Positions 6,642 to 15,076 of a stretch of 45,624 bases of DNA are shown here, piece after piece. Position 1 is the first letter of the stretch; each line of letters starts with the position of its first letter. The position numbers and the translations under genes are program-made. The DNA is from a virus: positions 1-45,624 of IMG/VR virus record IMGVR_UViG_3300036841_000445; one strand, given 5' to 3'. Below the pieces are notes generated by a model. The model was not told the origin of the DNA. It did not search any database and saw only the letters and a program-made list of their open reading frames with translations.

Positions 6642-8224
6642 TGCCCTGGCGCGGTCCGCGGGAAGCCGGCGAGTACCCGACGCTCGGGTACGAGGTCGGC
6701 CTGTGGATCGAGGCCAACTGCGTGATCCCGGACAGCATCCGCCAGGGCGAGCCGTACCGGCTCACCGACGAGATGTGGCGCTTCCTGCTGCGGTACTACC
6801 GTCTGCACCCGGCCGCCGAGGTGCTGGAGGGGCGTCCGTCGGCGCCGTTCTTCTACCGCGGCGGCCTGCTGATGCGGCCGCAGAAGTGGGGCAAGGGTCC
6901 GTTCGCGGCAGCGCTCTGCCTAGCCGAGGCGTTCGGCCCGGTCCGCTTCGACGGCTGGAGCGGCACCGGTGAGCCAGTCGGCTGCCCCCAGCCCACGCCC
7001 TGGGTGCAGATCGTCGCCACGTCGGAGGAGCAGACGGACAACACGTGGTTGGCGGTGTACGAGATGGCCACTCGCGGCGCGGTCGCGGACATCCCCGCTG
7101 TCGACATCGGCATCCTCGACATCAACCTGCCGTCGGGCGGGAAGATCGAGCCGCGCAGCGCCAGCGGCCGGGCCCGCCTCGGCGCCCGCCTGACCTTCGC
7201 CGTCTTCGACGAGTCGCACCTGATGACGGAGTCGAACGGCGGCGTGCTGCTGGCGACGACGATGAAGCGGAACCTGGCCGGCATGGGCGGCCGGTGGCTG
7301 GAGACCACCAATGCCTACGACCCGTCGGAGCGCTCGATCGCGCAGCGGACCCACGAGAGCCCGGCGCAGGACGTCCTCGTCGATTACCGGCCGCCGCCGC
7401 GCCGGCCCGACCTGACGGACGACGCGGACGCGCTGGAGATGCTCGGCTTCGTCTACGGCGACGCCTGGTGGGTCGACAAGGAGCGGATCTTGGCGGACGC
7501 CCGCGACCCGGCGACATGTCCGACGACGGCCGAGGCGATGCGCTTCTTCTTCAACCGTCTGGAGGTCGGCATCCATGACGCGGTGGACGCAAGCCGGTGG
7601 GACGCCGCGGCCCAGCCCAGCCAGCTCGAGCGAGGCGAACCGATCGCCCTCGGCTTCGACGGCAGCCGCTCGCGCGACTGCACGTCGCTGGTCGCCAGCC
7701 GCCTCGTTGACGGTAGGTGGTTCCATCTACGTACCTGGGACCCGGCGGACTTCGACGACCATCTAGTGCCACGCACCGAAGTGGACCAGGTCGTCACCGC
7801 GGCGTTCGAGGCGTATGACGTCCGCTACTTGTTCATGGACCCGTACCGCTGGCAGGAGTACGCGGATGTGTGGGCCGGCAGGTGGCCGAAGCGTGTGCTC
7901 GAGTTCCCGACCAACGTGGATCGCCGGATGGACAACGCCGTGACGCGCTTCCTGACGGCCTTCGCCGGCGACTTCACGCACGACGGCAACGAGACGCTCG
8001 CCGCGCATGCCAAGGCGGCCGCGCTCGCCAAGGGCGCGCGCAGGGCGCCGCGGCCAGAGGAGGACCCGAGCATCGTCCGCTACTACCTGAAGGTCATCAA
8101 GAAGCGCGAGACCGTGCACATCGACGCCTTCGTCGCTGGCCTGCTCGCCGAACTGGCCCGCGGCCAGGCGGTCGAGGACGGTGGCCTCAACCCCGCACCG
8201 GAGCCGCTACTGGCATGGGGCTGA
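6641..8224 (+). CDS. terL: Terminase large subunit
   Basis: 527 residues, full length for the family. The ATPase half carries a degenerate Walker A, RPQKWGKG (about residue 79), and a Walker B, LTFAVFDES (about 184-192). The nuclease half shows the RNase H-like acidic positions: ALGFDGSRSRD (about 336), LFMDPYRWQEY (about 397) and VHIDAFVAGLL near the C-terminus. The protein pumps DNA into the prohead through the portal and makes the terminal cut. The RPQKWGKG variant is common in terminases of actinobacterial phages. It overlaps the portal gene by 10 bases. Confidence 0.95.
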   Translation: MPWRGPREAGEYPTLGYEVGLWIEANCVIPDSIRQGEPYRLTDEMWRFLLRYYRLHPAAEVLEGRPSAPFFYRGGLLMRPQKWGKGPFAAALCLAEAFGPVRFDGWSGTGEPVGCPQPTPWVQIVATSEEQTDNTWLAVYEMATRGAVADIPAVDIGILDINLPSGGKIEPRSASGRARLGARLTFAVFDESHLMTESNGGVLLATTMKRNLAGMGGRWLETTNAYDPSERSIAQRTHESPAQDVLVDYRPPPRRPDLTDDADALEMLGFVYGDAWWVDKERILADARDPATCPTTAEAMRFFFNRLEVGIHDAVDASRWDAAAQPSQLERGEPIALGFDGSRSRDCTSLVASRLVDGRWFHLRTWDPADFDDHLVPRTEVDQVVTAAFEAYDVRYLFMDPYRWQEYADVWAGRWPKRVLEFPTNVDRRMDNAVTRFLTAFAGDFTHDGNETLAAHAKAAALAKGARRAPRPEEDPSIVRYYLKVIKKRETVHIDAFVAGLLAELARGQAVEDGGLNPAPEPLLAWG

Positions 8225-9657
8225 GGCAGAACATCGCGCGCTGGCTGAGCCCGCAGAGCGAGGCCGAGCGCGACCTGGCGCTCACGCTGAGCCAGTACGT
8301 CGCCCAGTACTTCACCTACGGCGGGATGCAGTACCCGCTTGGCGGCTACGGCATCCAGGGCGACAAGGAGACGATCAACCGCGACTTCGCGGGCTACGTC
8401 CAGGGCGCCTACAAGACCAACGGCGTCGTCTTCGCCTGCCTGCTGGCGCGGCTGATGCTCTTCAGCCAGGCGCGCTTCATGTTCCGCCAGCTCCGCAAAG
8501 GGCGGCCGGGCGACCTCTTCTCGCTACCGCAGCTCGACCTGCTCGCGCACCCCTGGACGAACGCCACGACGGCGGACCTCCTGGCGCGCGCGATCCAGGA
8601 CGCGGACCTGGCCGGCAACTTTTTCGCCGCCCGCATCCGCAAGCAGATCCGTCGCCTGCGGCCGGACTGGACCTTCATCGTGATGGGTTCGTCGACCGCC
8701 TCGTACGACGGCCTCGCCGAGGAGATCGCCTCCGGTGACGCCATCGACGTCGACGTCATCGGCTACGGATACCAGGCCGGCGGGCCGGGATCCGGCGCGC
8801 CGGTGCATACGTTCCTGCCGCACGAGGTGGCGCACTTCGCGCCCATTCCGGACCCGCTGGCGATGTTCCGCGGCATGTCCTGGCTGGAGCCGATCGTCCG
8901 CGAGATCCAAGCGGACACGGCGGCCAACGTGCACAAGCTGAAGTTCTTCGAGAACGCGGCGACCTCGAACACCGTGTGGACGTTCGATCCCAGCGTGGGC
9001 AAGGAAGCGTTCGAGCAGTGGGTCGCGAAGTACCGCGAGGGACACGAGGGCGTGCTCAACGCGTACAAGTCGATCTTCATTGGCGGAGGCGCGACGCCCA
9101 AGGTGATCGGCGCCGACTTCCAGCAGATGGACTTCAAGGTCGTGCAGGGCGCCGGGGAGACGCGCATCTGCGCGGACGCCGGCGTGCCGCCGGTCATCGT
9201 CGGTCTGTCGGAGGGCCTGGCGGCCGCGACCTACTCGAACTACGGCCAGGCGCGCCGGCACTTCGCGGCCTCGACGATGGCCTGGCTCTGGCAGAACATG
9301 GCCGGCTCGATGGCCACGCTCGTGCCGCCGCCGCCCATGTCAGAGCTCTGGTACGACACGAGTGGCATCCCCTTCGTGGCCGACGACGTCAAGGACGCCG
9401 CGGAGATCGGCCAGCTGGAGGCGGCGCAGATGGCGCAGCTCATCAATGCTGGATTCGAGCCGGACTCGGTGGTCGACGCGGTGACGTCGAACGACCGCAC
9501 GCGGCTCGTGCACTCGGGCCTCGTCTCAGTGCAGCTCCAGCCGCCCGGGACCGTTCTGCCGCCTGCTGGGCAGTTGCCGGCGCCCGCGCCGCCAGCGCTG
9601 CCACCGGCACCAGCAACCAACGGCAAGCCGAAGCCGGTCCCCGCCGGCGCCAAATAG
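8215..9657 (+). CDS. Portal protein, HK97 type
   Basis: 480 residues, ATG at 8215 inside the end of terL. Features of HK97-type portals: an N-terminal YVQGAYKTNGVVFACLLARL segment, a central DPLAMFRGMSWLEPIVREIQ (the DP...G.S.l.p..r.i pattern), NAATSNTVWTFDP, and ICADAGVPPVIVGLSEG then SNYGQARRHFAAST. The last 40 residues are Pro/Ala rich and unstructured. It forms the dodecameric DNA channel at the capsid vertex and docks the terminase and the neck. Order (TerL, portal, protease, MCP) is canonical. Confidence 0.95.
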   Translation: MGLRQNIARWLSPQSEAERDLALTLSQYVAQYFTYGGMQYPLGGYGIQGDKETINRDFAGYVQGAYKTNGVVFACLLARLMLFSQARFMFRQLRKGRPGDLFSLPQLDLLAHPWTNATTADLLARAIQDADLAGNFFAARIRKQIRRLRPDWTFIVMGSSTASYDGLAEEIASGDAIDVDVIGYGYQAGGPGSGAPVHTFLPHEVAHFAPIPDPLAMFRGMSWLEPIVREIQADTAANVHKLKFFENAATSNTVWTFDPSVGKEAFEQWVAKYREGHEGVLNAYKSIFIGGGATPKVIGADFQQMDFKVVQGAGETRICADAGVPPVIVGLSEGLAAATYSNYGQARRHFAASTMAWLWQNMAGSMATLVPPPPMSELWYDTSGIPFVADDVKDAAEIGQLEAAQMAQLINAGFEPDSVVDAVTSNDRTRLVHSGLVSVQLQPPGTVLPPAGQLPAPAPPALPPAPATNGKPKPVPAGAK

Positions 9658-9677
9658 AGCAGGAGGAGCACGCTCAC

Positions 9678-10688
9678 ATGGCCGACAACCCCAAGCAGCC
9701 GTATGGAGACGTGCCCTACGCCGATCCCGGCTACCAGAAAGACGGCAAGAAGCGGTACCCGCTCGACACCGCCGCCCACGCCAAGGCGGCGTGGTCGTAT
9801 ATCAACCAGTCGGACAACGCGTCGCTGTACAGCGCCGAGAACCTGGCCAAGGTGAAGGCGAAGATCATGGCGGCCTGCAAGAAGTTCGGCGTCGACATCT
9901 CGTCGGAGCAGCAGCAGAAGTCTGCGCCGGCACCCAGGGACAACCTGGTCCGCGGCGTCTTCCCGCTCGAGCTGCGCGCGATCGAGGGCGCTGACGGCAT
10001 GCCCGTGCTCTGCGGCCACTTCGCCGTCTTCGACCGCTGGACGGAGATCGACTCGGCCTGGGAAGGCCAGTTCATGGAGCGCATCGCGCCCGGCTCCTTC
10101 AAGAAGACGATGCAGGAGAACCGCGCCAACATGCGCGTGCTCTTCAACCACGGCCAGGACCCGCAGGTCGGCAACAAGCCGCTGGGCCCCATCGCCGAGC
10201 TGTGCGAGGACGACACGGGCGCGTACTACGAGGTGCCGCTGCTCGACACCTCGTACAACCGCGACCTGCTGCCGGCCCTGGAGCAGGGCCTGTACGGCGC
10301 CTCCTTCCGCTTCTCGGTGATGAAGGAGCAGATGAACCAGCGGCCGGAGCGCTCCGATACCAACCCGGATGGTCTGCCCGAGCGGACCATCCAGGAGGTG
10401 CGGCTGCGCGAGTTCGGTCCCGTGACGTTCCCCGCATACCCAGAGGCGACCGCCGGCATCCGGTCCCTCACCGACGAGTTCATCGTCAGGCAGCTGCTGG
10501 GAGACCCGGAGCGCATCCAGTCTCTGCTGCAGCAGCACGCCCCGTCAGTGCCGCCCGCACTCTCACGACCTGGAGCCGAGCCTGCTCACTCCGCCGTCAG
10601 GGAGCCGCAGTCGACCCGTTGGCCCCAGATCTCAAGAGAGGACTTCATTGGAAAGGCAGGAACTGGACGATCTCCGTTCGATTCCTGA
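9678..10688 (+). CDS. Prohead protease (S78) with N-terminal DUF6582-like domain
   Basis: 336 residues; a strong AGGAGG about 12 bases before the ATG at 9678. Residues about 1-75 (YPLDTAAHAKAAWSYINQSD, then AENLAKVKAKIMAACKKFGV) match a DUF6582-like helical domain. Residues about 95-265 form the S78 protease: GHFAVFDRWTEID, MRVLFNHGQDP (catalytic His) and LYGASFRFSV (catalytic Ser), then VRLREFGPVTFPAYP. It matures the capsid by cutting scaffold/MCP N-terminal parts. The C-terminal tail overlaps the MCP start by 41 bases. The fused N-terminal domain is not essential to the family and may act in scaffolding. Confidence 0.9.
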   Translation: MADNPKQPYGDVPYADPGYQKDGKKRYPLDTAAHAKAAWSYINQSDNASLYSAENLAKVKAKIMAACKKFGVDISSEQQQKSAPAPRDNLVRGVFPLELRAIEGADGMPVLCGHFAVFDRWTEIDSAWEGQFMERIAPGSFKKTMQENRANMRVLFNHGQDPQVGNKPLGPIAELCEDDTGAYYEVPLLDTSYNRDLLPALEQGLYGASFRFSVMKEQMNQRPERSDTNPDGLPERTIQEVRLREFGPVTFPAYPEATAGIRSLTDEFIVRQLLGDPERIQSLLQQHAPSVPPALSRPGAEPAHSAVREPQSTRWPQISREDFIGKAGTGRSPFDS

Positions 10689-12168
10689 CCTCGTCGCCTA
10701 CCAGCGCGAGGTCCAGGACCGCCTGACGGAGATCAACAACGAGCACGCCGGGCTACCGCTGCCCGACGAGGAGCGCGCGGAGTTCGCGGGCCTGACGGCT
10801 CAGAACGACGAGATCGACAAGCGCGTGCGCGAGCTGGAGGCCCGCCACGCGATGATCGAGCGCCTCGCGCAGGACCCGAAGGCGGTCGAGCGCGAGGTCA
10901 CCGAGCTGGACCGGCAGATGAACAGCCGCGACGCCCGCGGCAGCGCGGCCGAGCGCGACATCTACGACCTCAGCTCGATGCGGATCAACCCGTACGAGCC
11001 GGACCGGATGCGGGACCAGTACCGCGACCGGGCGATGCGCGCCATCGAGGCGGCGCACTTCCCGGCCCGGACCGCCGACGGCCGGCCGCTCGACCGGGCG
11101 CGGGCCCAGGAGCACATCGAGCACCTGATGCGGTCGACGCAGGAGGGCGAGCCGGGCGCCGCCAACCCGGGCGCGGTGGCCCGCCATATCCTGACGACCG
11201 GGTCGCCGACCTACCGCCGCGCGTTCTGGAAGCAGCTCAGCGGCGCGGTCCTGAGCCGCGAGGAGCAGCGCGCGCTGTCTCTGGGTGGCTCCGGTGGCGG
11301 CTTCGCCATCCCGTTCGCGCTCGACCCGACGCTGATCCCGATCTCCAACTCGGTGGTCAATCCGGCGCGCGCCCTGGCGCGCATCGAGACGATCGCCGGC
11401 GCCAATACCTGGATCGGCGTCACCTCGGCCGCCGTCACCGCCTCCCGCGTGGCGGAGCTGACGGAGGTCACGGACACCGCGGGCACGCCGCTGCTGCAGC
11501 CGTCGCTCACGGTGACCAAGGCGCACGCGTTCGTGCCCTTCTCGATCGAGGTGGGCGAGGACTGGCCGGCCCTGGAGAGCCAGTTCACGATGCTCATCGG
11601 CCAGGCCAAGGACGACGAGGAGGCCACGGCATTCGTCACGGGCTCCGGCTCGGGCGTCAACCCGCAGGGGTTCGTCGTCGGTGCGACCGGCAACGTGGCG
11701 GCGTCCACCGGCCTGACGGTGACTGCGGCCAACGTCTACGCGCTGGAGGCGGCGCTGCCGCCGCGCTTCCGCCCGAACGAGTCGTTCGTGGCGAACCGCG
11801 GCATCTACAACGTCATCCGCGCGATCGACACCGCCGGCGGCGCAGCCCTGTGGCTCTACATGAGCATGGGCCTCGACACGCAGGCGCCGCGGCCGGGCAA
11901 CACCGGCGCCACCATCCTGGGCCGGGGCGCCTGGGAGGCGTCGGCGATGCAGGCAACCGTGGTCAACGCGACCAAGATCATGGTCGTCGGGGACTTCAAC
12001 TACTTCCTGATCGTCGATCGCATCGGCATGACGGTGGAGCTGATCCCGCACATCTTCGGCGCGACGGCGCGCTTCCCGATCGGGCAGCGCGGCCTGTACG
12101 CGTACTGGAGGAACACCAGCCGCGTCCTGGCGGGCTCGGCCTTCGTGACCCTCACCGGTACGACCTGA
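10648..12168 (+). CDS. Major capsid protein, HK97 fold
   Basis: 506 residues, TTG start at 10648 preceded by AGAGAGGAC, inside the end of the protease gene. Residues about 1-90 are a charged coiled coil (LVAYQREVQDRLTEINNEHA, RVRELEARHAMIERL), the usual cleavable delta/scaffold region. The capsid body starts near residue 205 (SLGGSGGGFAIPFAL) and includes HAFVPFSIEVGEDWPALES, the E-loop/spine region, then FVTGSGSGVNPQGF and a C-terminal GQRGLYAYWRNTSRVL. It is the shell subunit cleaved by the upstream protease. Confidence 0.95.
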   Translation: MERQELDDLRSIPDLVAYQREVQDRLTEINNEHAGLPLPDEERAEFAGLTAQNDEIDKRVRELEARHAMIERLAQDPKAVEREVTELDRQMNSRDARGSAAERDIYDLSSMRINPYEPDRMRDQYRDRAMRAIEAAHFPARTADGRPLDRARAQEHIEHLMRSTQEGEPGAANPGAVARHILTTGSPTYRRAFWKQLSGAVLSREEQRALSLGGSGGGFAIPFALDPTLIPISNSVVNPARALARIETIAGANTWIGVTSAAVTASRVAELTEVTDTAGTPLLQPSLTVTKAHAFVPFSIEVGEDWPALESQFTMLIGQAKDDEEATAFVTGSGSGVNPQGFVVGATGNVAASTGLTVTAANVYALEAALPPRFRPNESFVANRGIYNVIRAIDTAGGAALWLYMSMGLDTQAPRPGNTGATILGRGAWEASAMQATVVNATKIMVVGDFNYFLIVDRIGMTVELIPHIFGATARFPIGQRGLYAYWRNTSRVLAGSAFVTLTGTT

Positions 12169-12180
12169 TCCTTTCTCTCG

Positions 12181-12205
12181 GGCGGCCGGCCTCGTGCCGG
12201 CCGCC
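12181..12205 (+). terminator. Strong GC hairpin after the MCP gene
   Basis: A perfect 10-bp stem, GGCGGCCGGC (12181-12190), loop CTCGT, GCCGGCCGCC. It starts 13 bases after the MCP stop. No T-run follows and the next gene begins 22 bases later, so a partial terminator or mRNA 3'-end stabiliser for the highly expressed capsid message is more likely than a full stop. Confidence 0.55.
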
Positions 12206-12226
12206 ACCACCACGAGGAGAGCGAAC

Positions 12227-12589
12227 GTGGGCAAGAAGAAGACCCCGGCCCGGCGCCAGGCGACACGCGCCTCCAGCCTGGGCTATCCCTCGCCGCCGCT
12301 CGGCCAGGGCGGCCAGGGGACGCCGCCCGGCCAGGGCTACGGGCCGCCAGCGACCGGCGGCTACACCCTCGGCCTCAACACGACCTCGCACAACGGGTCC
12401 AGCTACCCGCAGCCGAACAGCGCCAACCAGCCGGACACGAGCAGCAACGCCGGCCCGGCGCCGGTGCCGGGCCCGGAGGCGTACCGGCCGAGCATCGCCG
12501 GCAACGCGCCAGCGGCCTCGATGGACAACCCTGGCGTCGTGACCGGCGACGAGCCGCCCGACTACCCGTCGGTCGGCGGCGGCGACTGA
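12227..12589 (+). CDS. Low-complexity Pro/Gly/Asn-rich protein after MCP
   Basis: 120 residues. The GTG at 12227 is chosen because GAGGAGAG lies just upstream and the protein then starts MGKKKTPARRQATRA, a basic head. The rest is Gly/Pro/Asn/Ser rich (GQGGQGTPPGQGYGPPATGG, NTTSHNGSSYPQPNSANQPD) and should be disordered. Disordered small proteins directly after MCP are common in phages and may decorate or stabilise the head. No family is recognised. Confidence 0.55.
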   Translation: MGKKKTPARRQATRASSLGYPSPPLGQGGQGTPPGQGYGPPATGGYTLGLNTTSHNGSSYPQPNSANQPDTSSNAGPAPVPGPEAYRPSIAGNAPAASMDNPGVVTGDEPPDYPSVGGGD

Positions 12590-12590
12590 C

Positions 12591-12701
12591 GTGGCGAAGA
12601 ACGAGCCGGACCCGCGGCCGCCAGCGCCGCCTGGGCAGCCGTACCCGCCGGGCGGGCCGCCGGTGCCACCGGGAGCGCCGCCCAACCCGGGCGGCCGATG
12701 A
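12591..12701 (+). CDS. 36-residue proline-rich peptide
   Basis: GTG start one base after the previous stop, ending in a TGA that overlaps the next ATG (ATGA). The product is nearly half proline (PDPRPPAPPGQPYPPGGPPV) with Gly. The overlap at both ends and the Pro-rich type shared with the gene before suggest a real minor virion or assembly peptide. It is too short for family assignment. A spacer with no product is the alternative. Confidence 0.45.
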   Translation: MAKNEPDPRPPAPPGQPYPPGGPPVPPGAPPNPGGR

Positions 12702-12994
12702 GCCAGAGCCAGCAGTACTACGCGAACCAGCAGACGCAGGCGCGCAGCCGCAAGCAGCGCCAGGCGGTCATCTCTGGCGCGGCCAACAACGGCGGCGGCC
12801 TCATCCGCATCACGGCCCTGAATCACCGCTTCACCGGCCCGCCCAACAAGGTCGACATCTCCGGCGTGAACGGCACGACCGAGGCCAATGCGCTCAACTG
12901 GGTCATCGCCGTCATCGACGGGAACACGTTCGACCTGGTCGGGTCGACGTTCACGAACGCGTACATCTCGGGCGGCCTCGCGAAGGAGCAGTAG
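12698..12994 (+). CDS. Small head/virion protein with FCCH-like beta domain
   Basis: 98 residues, ATG overlapping the previous stop. An N-terminal Gln-rich stretch (SQSQQYYANQQTQARSRKQR) is followed by a compact beta domain: ITALNHRFTGPPNKVDISGV, NGTTEANALNWVIAVIDGNT, FDLVGSTFTNAYISGG. This repeat-like pattern (V.I.GV.G..E.N...V...D..TF.L.G......Y.SGG) is that of the E1 FCCH-type domains annotated in many phage virion proteins. A role in head or neck decoration is inferred from its place between MCP and the connectors. Confidence 0.6.
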   Translation: MSQSQQYYANQQTQARSRKQRQAVISGAANNGGGLIRITALNHRFTGPPNKVDISGVNGTTEANALNWVIAVIDGNTFDLVGSTFTNAYISGGLAKEQ

Positions 12995-13546
12995 ATGGAC
13001 GTCACCAGCTCCTACTGGTCGCAAGGCGCCGAGGCGGCGCGCAGAGGCGACCCGCGGCGTCTGCCGGCGGAGGCCGACCTGCACCCGCGCAGCGCCGACG
13101 CCCGCGCCTGGTTCGCGGGCTGGGATTCAGCGAGCGGCGAGGCCGCAGGAGGAGACGATGGCGGATCCGTACGAGTCCCCGGACGGGGAGACGCCGACCG
13201 AGCGCCGTCAGCGGCTGCTGAATCTGACGAACGAGGCGTGGGAGCCGGAGACGCAGGAGGAGCAGCTGCAGAAGGCGGTCGAGGCGAAGGAGCCGGCGCG
13301 CCCGGCGCCGAGCAAGTCGGCGAAGGAGTGACCATGGCCCGCGAGAAGGTGCAGTACTACCAGGCGATCGAGTCTTTCGTGACCATGCTCGCCGGCGAGC
13401 ACCAGCAGGTGTCCAAGGGCGACCTGGTTCATCCGGACCACCCGATCCTGAAGGGTCGGGAGAGCCTGTTCCGCCCGGCCAAGGACTTCGTGCGCTTCGA
13501 CGTCGAGCAGGCGACCGCCGCCCCGGGCGAGAAGCGCGGAGCGTAG
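12995..13546 (+). CDS. RMF-like N-terminal domain in an unusually extended frame
   Basis: ATG directly after the previous stop. The first 50 residues read SSYWSQGAEAARRG, then SADARAWFAGWDSA, the spacing seen in small RMF/CrpP-like phage proteins (Y..G..A...G ... A..W..GW..A). Third positions are G/C rich up to about 13145. Beyond that the frame stays open but has poor third-position G/C and reads as a shadow of the gene at 13158. It then runs in phase into the gene at 13334 and stops with it at 13546. Either a 183-residue fusion is made, or the stop of the short RMF-like gene has been lost. See findings. Confidence 0.45.
   Translation: MDVTSSYWSQGAEAARRGDPRRLPAEADLHPRSADARAWFAGWDSASGEAAGGDDGGSVRVPGRGDADRAPSAAAESDERGVGAGDAGGAAAEGGRGEGAGAPGAEQVGEGVTMAREKVQYYQAIESFVTMLAGEHQQVSKGDLVHPDHPILKGRESLFRPAKDFVRFDVEQATAAPGEKRGA
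13158..13331 (+). CDS. 57-residue acidic protein, nested in another frame
   Basis: Excellent AGGAGGAG just before the ATG at 13158 and very high third-position G/C in this frame. It encodes MADPYESPDGETPTERRQRL, then LLNLTNEAWEPETQEEQLQK and a Lys/Pro/Ala tail. The pattern is a short amphipathic helix with a disordered end. The family is not recognised. It lies entirely inside the extended frame of 12995-13546, shifted +1. Two bases separate its stop from the next ATG. Confidence 0.6.
   Translation: MADPYESPDGETPTERRQRLLNLTNEAWEPETQEEQLQKAVEAKEPARPAPSKSAKE
13334..13546 (+). CDS. Small conserved-type head protein
   Basis: 70 residues. AAGGAG eight bases upstream of the ATG at 13334 marks an independent start. 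The sequence has YYQAIESFVTMLAGEHQQVS, then DLVHPDHPILKGRESLFRPA and FVRF. The HP.LKGRE.LF.P pattern is common in small proteins that sit between MCP and the head-tail connector of HK97-type phages. The function is unknown. It shares frame with 12995-13546, so its C-terminus could also be made as part of a fusion. Confidence 0.65.
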   Translation: MAREKVQYYQAIESFVTMLAGEHQQVSKGDLVHPDHPILKGRESLFRPAKDFVRFDVEQATAAPGEKRGA

Positions 13547-14215
13547 ATGCCCTCGCTCATCGTCAAGACGCCACCCGCGATCGAGCCGGTCTACCTCGGC
13601 GAGGTGAAGGCTCACCTGCGCGTGGACTTCGACGACGACGATGCGCTCATCCAGGACTTCACCCGGGCCGCGCGCGTGAGCCTGGAAACGAAGTACGACG
13701 TCGCAATGATCACGCAGAGCCTGGTCCTGGGCCGCGACTACTTCCCGAACGTCTTCGGGCTTGGGTACACGCCTTCGCCGCAGTGGTGGCTCGGCCCGTC
13801 CTGGGCGGGCCAGTATGACTCTGAGGAGCTGCGCTACGGCTTCATCAGCCTGCGCGGGCCTGTCCAGTCGATCACGTCGGTGACCTACCTGGACTCGACC
13901 GGAGCATCGCAGATCTGGCCCTCGAGCAACTACGTCCTCGACGCCGACTCGACCCCAGGCCGCATGTTCCTGGCGCTCAACAAGACGTTCCCGACCACGG
14001 CACCACTGCCGGGCGCGGTGAAGGTCGAATGGGTGGCGGGCTACACGCGCCCCGAATTGGTGCCGGACGACATGAAGACCGCCGTCAAGCTCCTGATCGG
14101 TGAGTACTACGAGAACCGCGAGAACGTGGTCGTCGACACGCGCGTCGTGGCGATGCCCATCCCCGACGGGGTGGACGCGCTCATGGCGCCGTACGGGACG
14201 CCGCTGCTGCGATGA
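13547..14215 (+). CDS. Head-tail connector (gp6-like adaptor)
   Basis: 222 residues, ATG directly after the previous stop. It begins PAIEPVYLGEVKAHLRVDFD, DDDALIQDFTRAARVSLETK, the L.E.K.HLRVD...DD..I......A....E pattern of gp6-like/HK97 connector proteins, and has a long middle beta part (YGFISLRGPVQSITSVTYLD). The C-terminal helix MKTAVKLLIGEYYENREN is also typical. It forms the ring under the portal. Overlaps the next start by four bases (ATGA). Confidence 0.85.
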   Translation: MPSLIVKTPPAIEPVYLGEVKAHLRVDFDDDDALIQDFTRAARVSLETKYDVAMITQSLVLGRDYFPNVFGLGYTPSPQWWLGPSWAGQYDSEELRYGFISLRGPVQSITSVTYLDSTGASQIWPSSNYVLDADSTPGRMFLALNKTFPTTAPLPGAVKVEWVAGYTRPELVPDDMKTAVKLLIGEYYENRENVVVDTRVVAMPIPDGVDALMAPYGTPLLR

Positions 14216-14538
14216 GGGCGGGCCAGCTCAACCGGCGCGTGCAACTCCAGCGCCAGGCCCTGACGACCGACAGCGAGGGCCGCGCGAGCGGGACCTGGTC
14301 CACGCTGGCCACCGCCTGGGCGGCGATCGAGCCCCTGCAGGGCAGGGAAGCTCTCCTCGCCGCCCAGGCGCAGACCACGCTCTCTCACCGCGTGCGCATC
14401 CGGTACCGCCCGGGTGTGACCGCGCGCATGCGTCTGGTCTACGGCGCCCGCGTCTTCGACATCCAGGCCGTCACCAACACGGCCGAGGCCCGTCGCGAGC
14501 TCGTCCTGGACTGCCAGGAGTTGGAGCTGGAGGAGTAG
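14212..14538 (+). CDS. Head closure protein (head-tail joining)
   Basis: 108 residues. MRAGQLNRRVQLQRQALTTD, then GTWSTLATAWAAIEPLQGRE and VRIRYRPGVTARMRLVYGAR, FDIQAVTNTAEARRELVLDC. The order (aG.L..RV.lq........G.....W......WA.i.p..G.E, then ..H...IRYR.g......r....g..fdI..v.n....r..L.l.c.e) is that of the phage head closure/SPP1 gp16-type family. It seals the connector after packaging. The gene overlaps the connector gene by ATGA. Confidence 0.85.
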   Translation: MRAGQLNRRVQLQRQALTTDSEGRASGTWSTLATAWAAIEPLQGREALLAAQAQTTLSHRVRIRYRPGVTARMRLVYGARVFDIQAVTNTAEARRELVLDCQELELEE

Positions 14539-14544
14539 AAGCAC

Positions 14545-14826
14545 ATGGCAGCTCTCACCGGTCCCGTCGTCCTGGCGACCGGCGGCGGCAGCGGTTCGCC
14601 GCGCTGGGCAGTCCTGGCGTTCCAGAAGGTCACCGCGTCAGACACCTTCGATATGTCCACGCTGACCTCCATCGCGCCCTTCGTCACCGTCACAGCGGCG
14701 CTGTTCGTGGCCACGTCCAACCGGACCGCGACCACCACACTGGCGACGATCGGCGGCACCACCGTGACCGTGGTCGGGACCGGCATCTCGAACGACTCGG
14801 GCCTGCTTTTCGTCCTCGGCGAGTAG
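14545..14826 (+). CDS. Small hypothetical virion-region protein
   Basis: 93 residues, ATG six bases after the previous stop. Thr/Val/Ala rich (TVTAALFVATSNRTATTTLA, TIGGTTVTVVGTGISNDSG) and apparently all beta, with no membrane segment of useful length and no cysteines. It lies inside the neck genes, so a neck or decoration role is possible. The family is not recognised. Confidence 0.5.
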   Translation: MAALTGPVVLATGGGSGSPRWAVLAFQKVTASDTFDMSTLTSIAPFVTVTAALFVATSNRTATTTLATIGGTTVTVVGTGISNDSGLLFVLGE

Positions 14827-14836
14827 CAGAGGGCCG

Positions 14837-15076
14837 ATGTTCGGGCTCCGCGCCGTGGTCGAGCGGCTCGACCATCTGGTCGTCGCGGTGCGCGAGCATG
14901 CCCAGTCGCAGCGCGAGCTGGTGGAGCGTCTCGATAGTGTCACCGCGGCGCAGCGCGAGCTTCAGCGCGAAGTGCGCCAGCTCAAGGAGAGTGAGGCGGC
15001 GCGCCAAGAGGCGGACGCTGAGCCGCAGCCGAGCGGCTGGGGCCGACCGGCCGGATGGACCGGGCCAGGGAGCTGA
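14837..15076 (+). CDS. Small coiled-coil protein
   Basis: 79 residues, ATG at 14837. Residues 1-55 form a continuous heptad pattern (VVERLDHLVVAVREHAQSQR, ELVERLDSVTAAQRELQREV, RQLKESEAARQE). A Gly/Pro/Trp tail ends it. No transmembrane segment. It might be a minor tail-assembly or scaffold-type protein. The family is not recognised; placement between head closure and the gp10-like neck gene is the only functional hint. Confidence 0.5.
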   Translation: MFGLRAVVERLDHLVVAVREHAQSQRELVERLDSVTAAQRELQREVRQLKESEAARQEADAEPQPSGWGRPAGWTGPGS

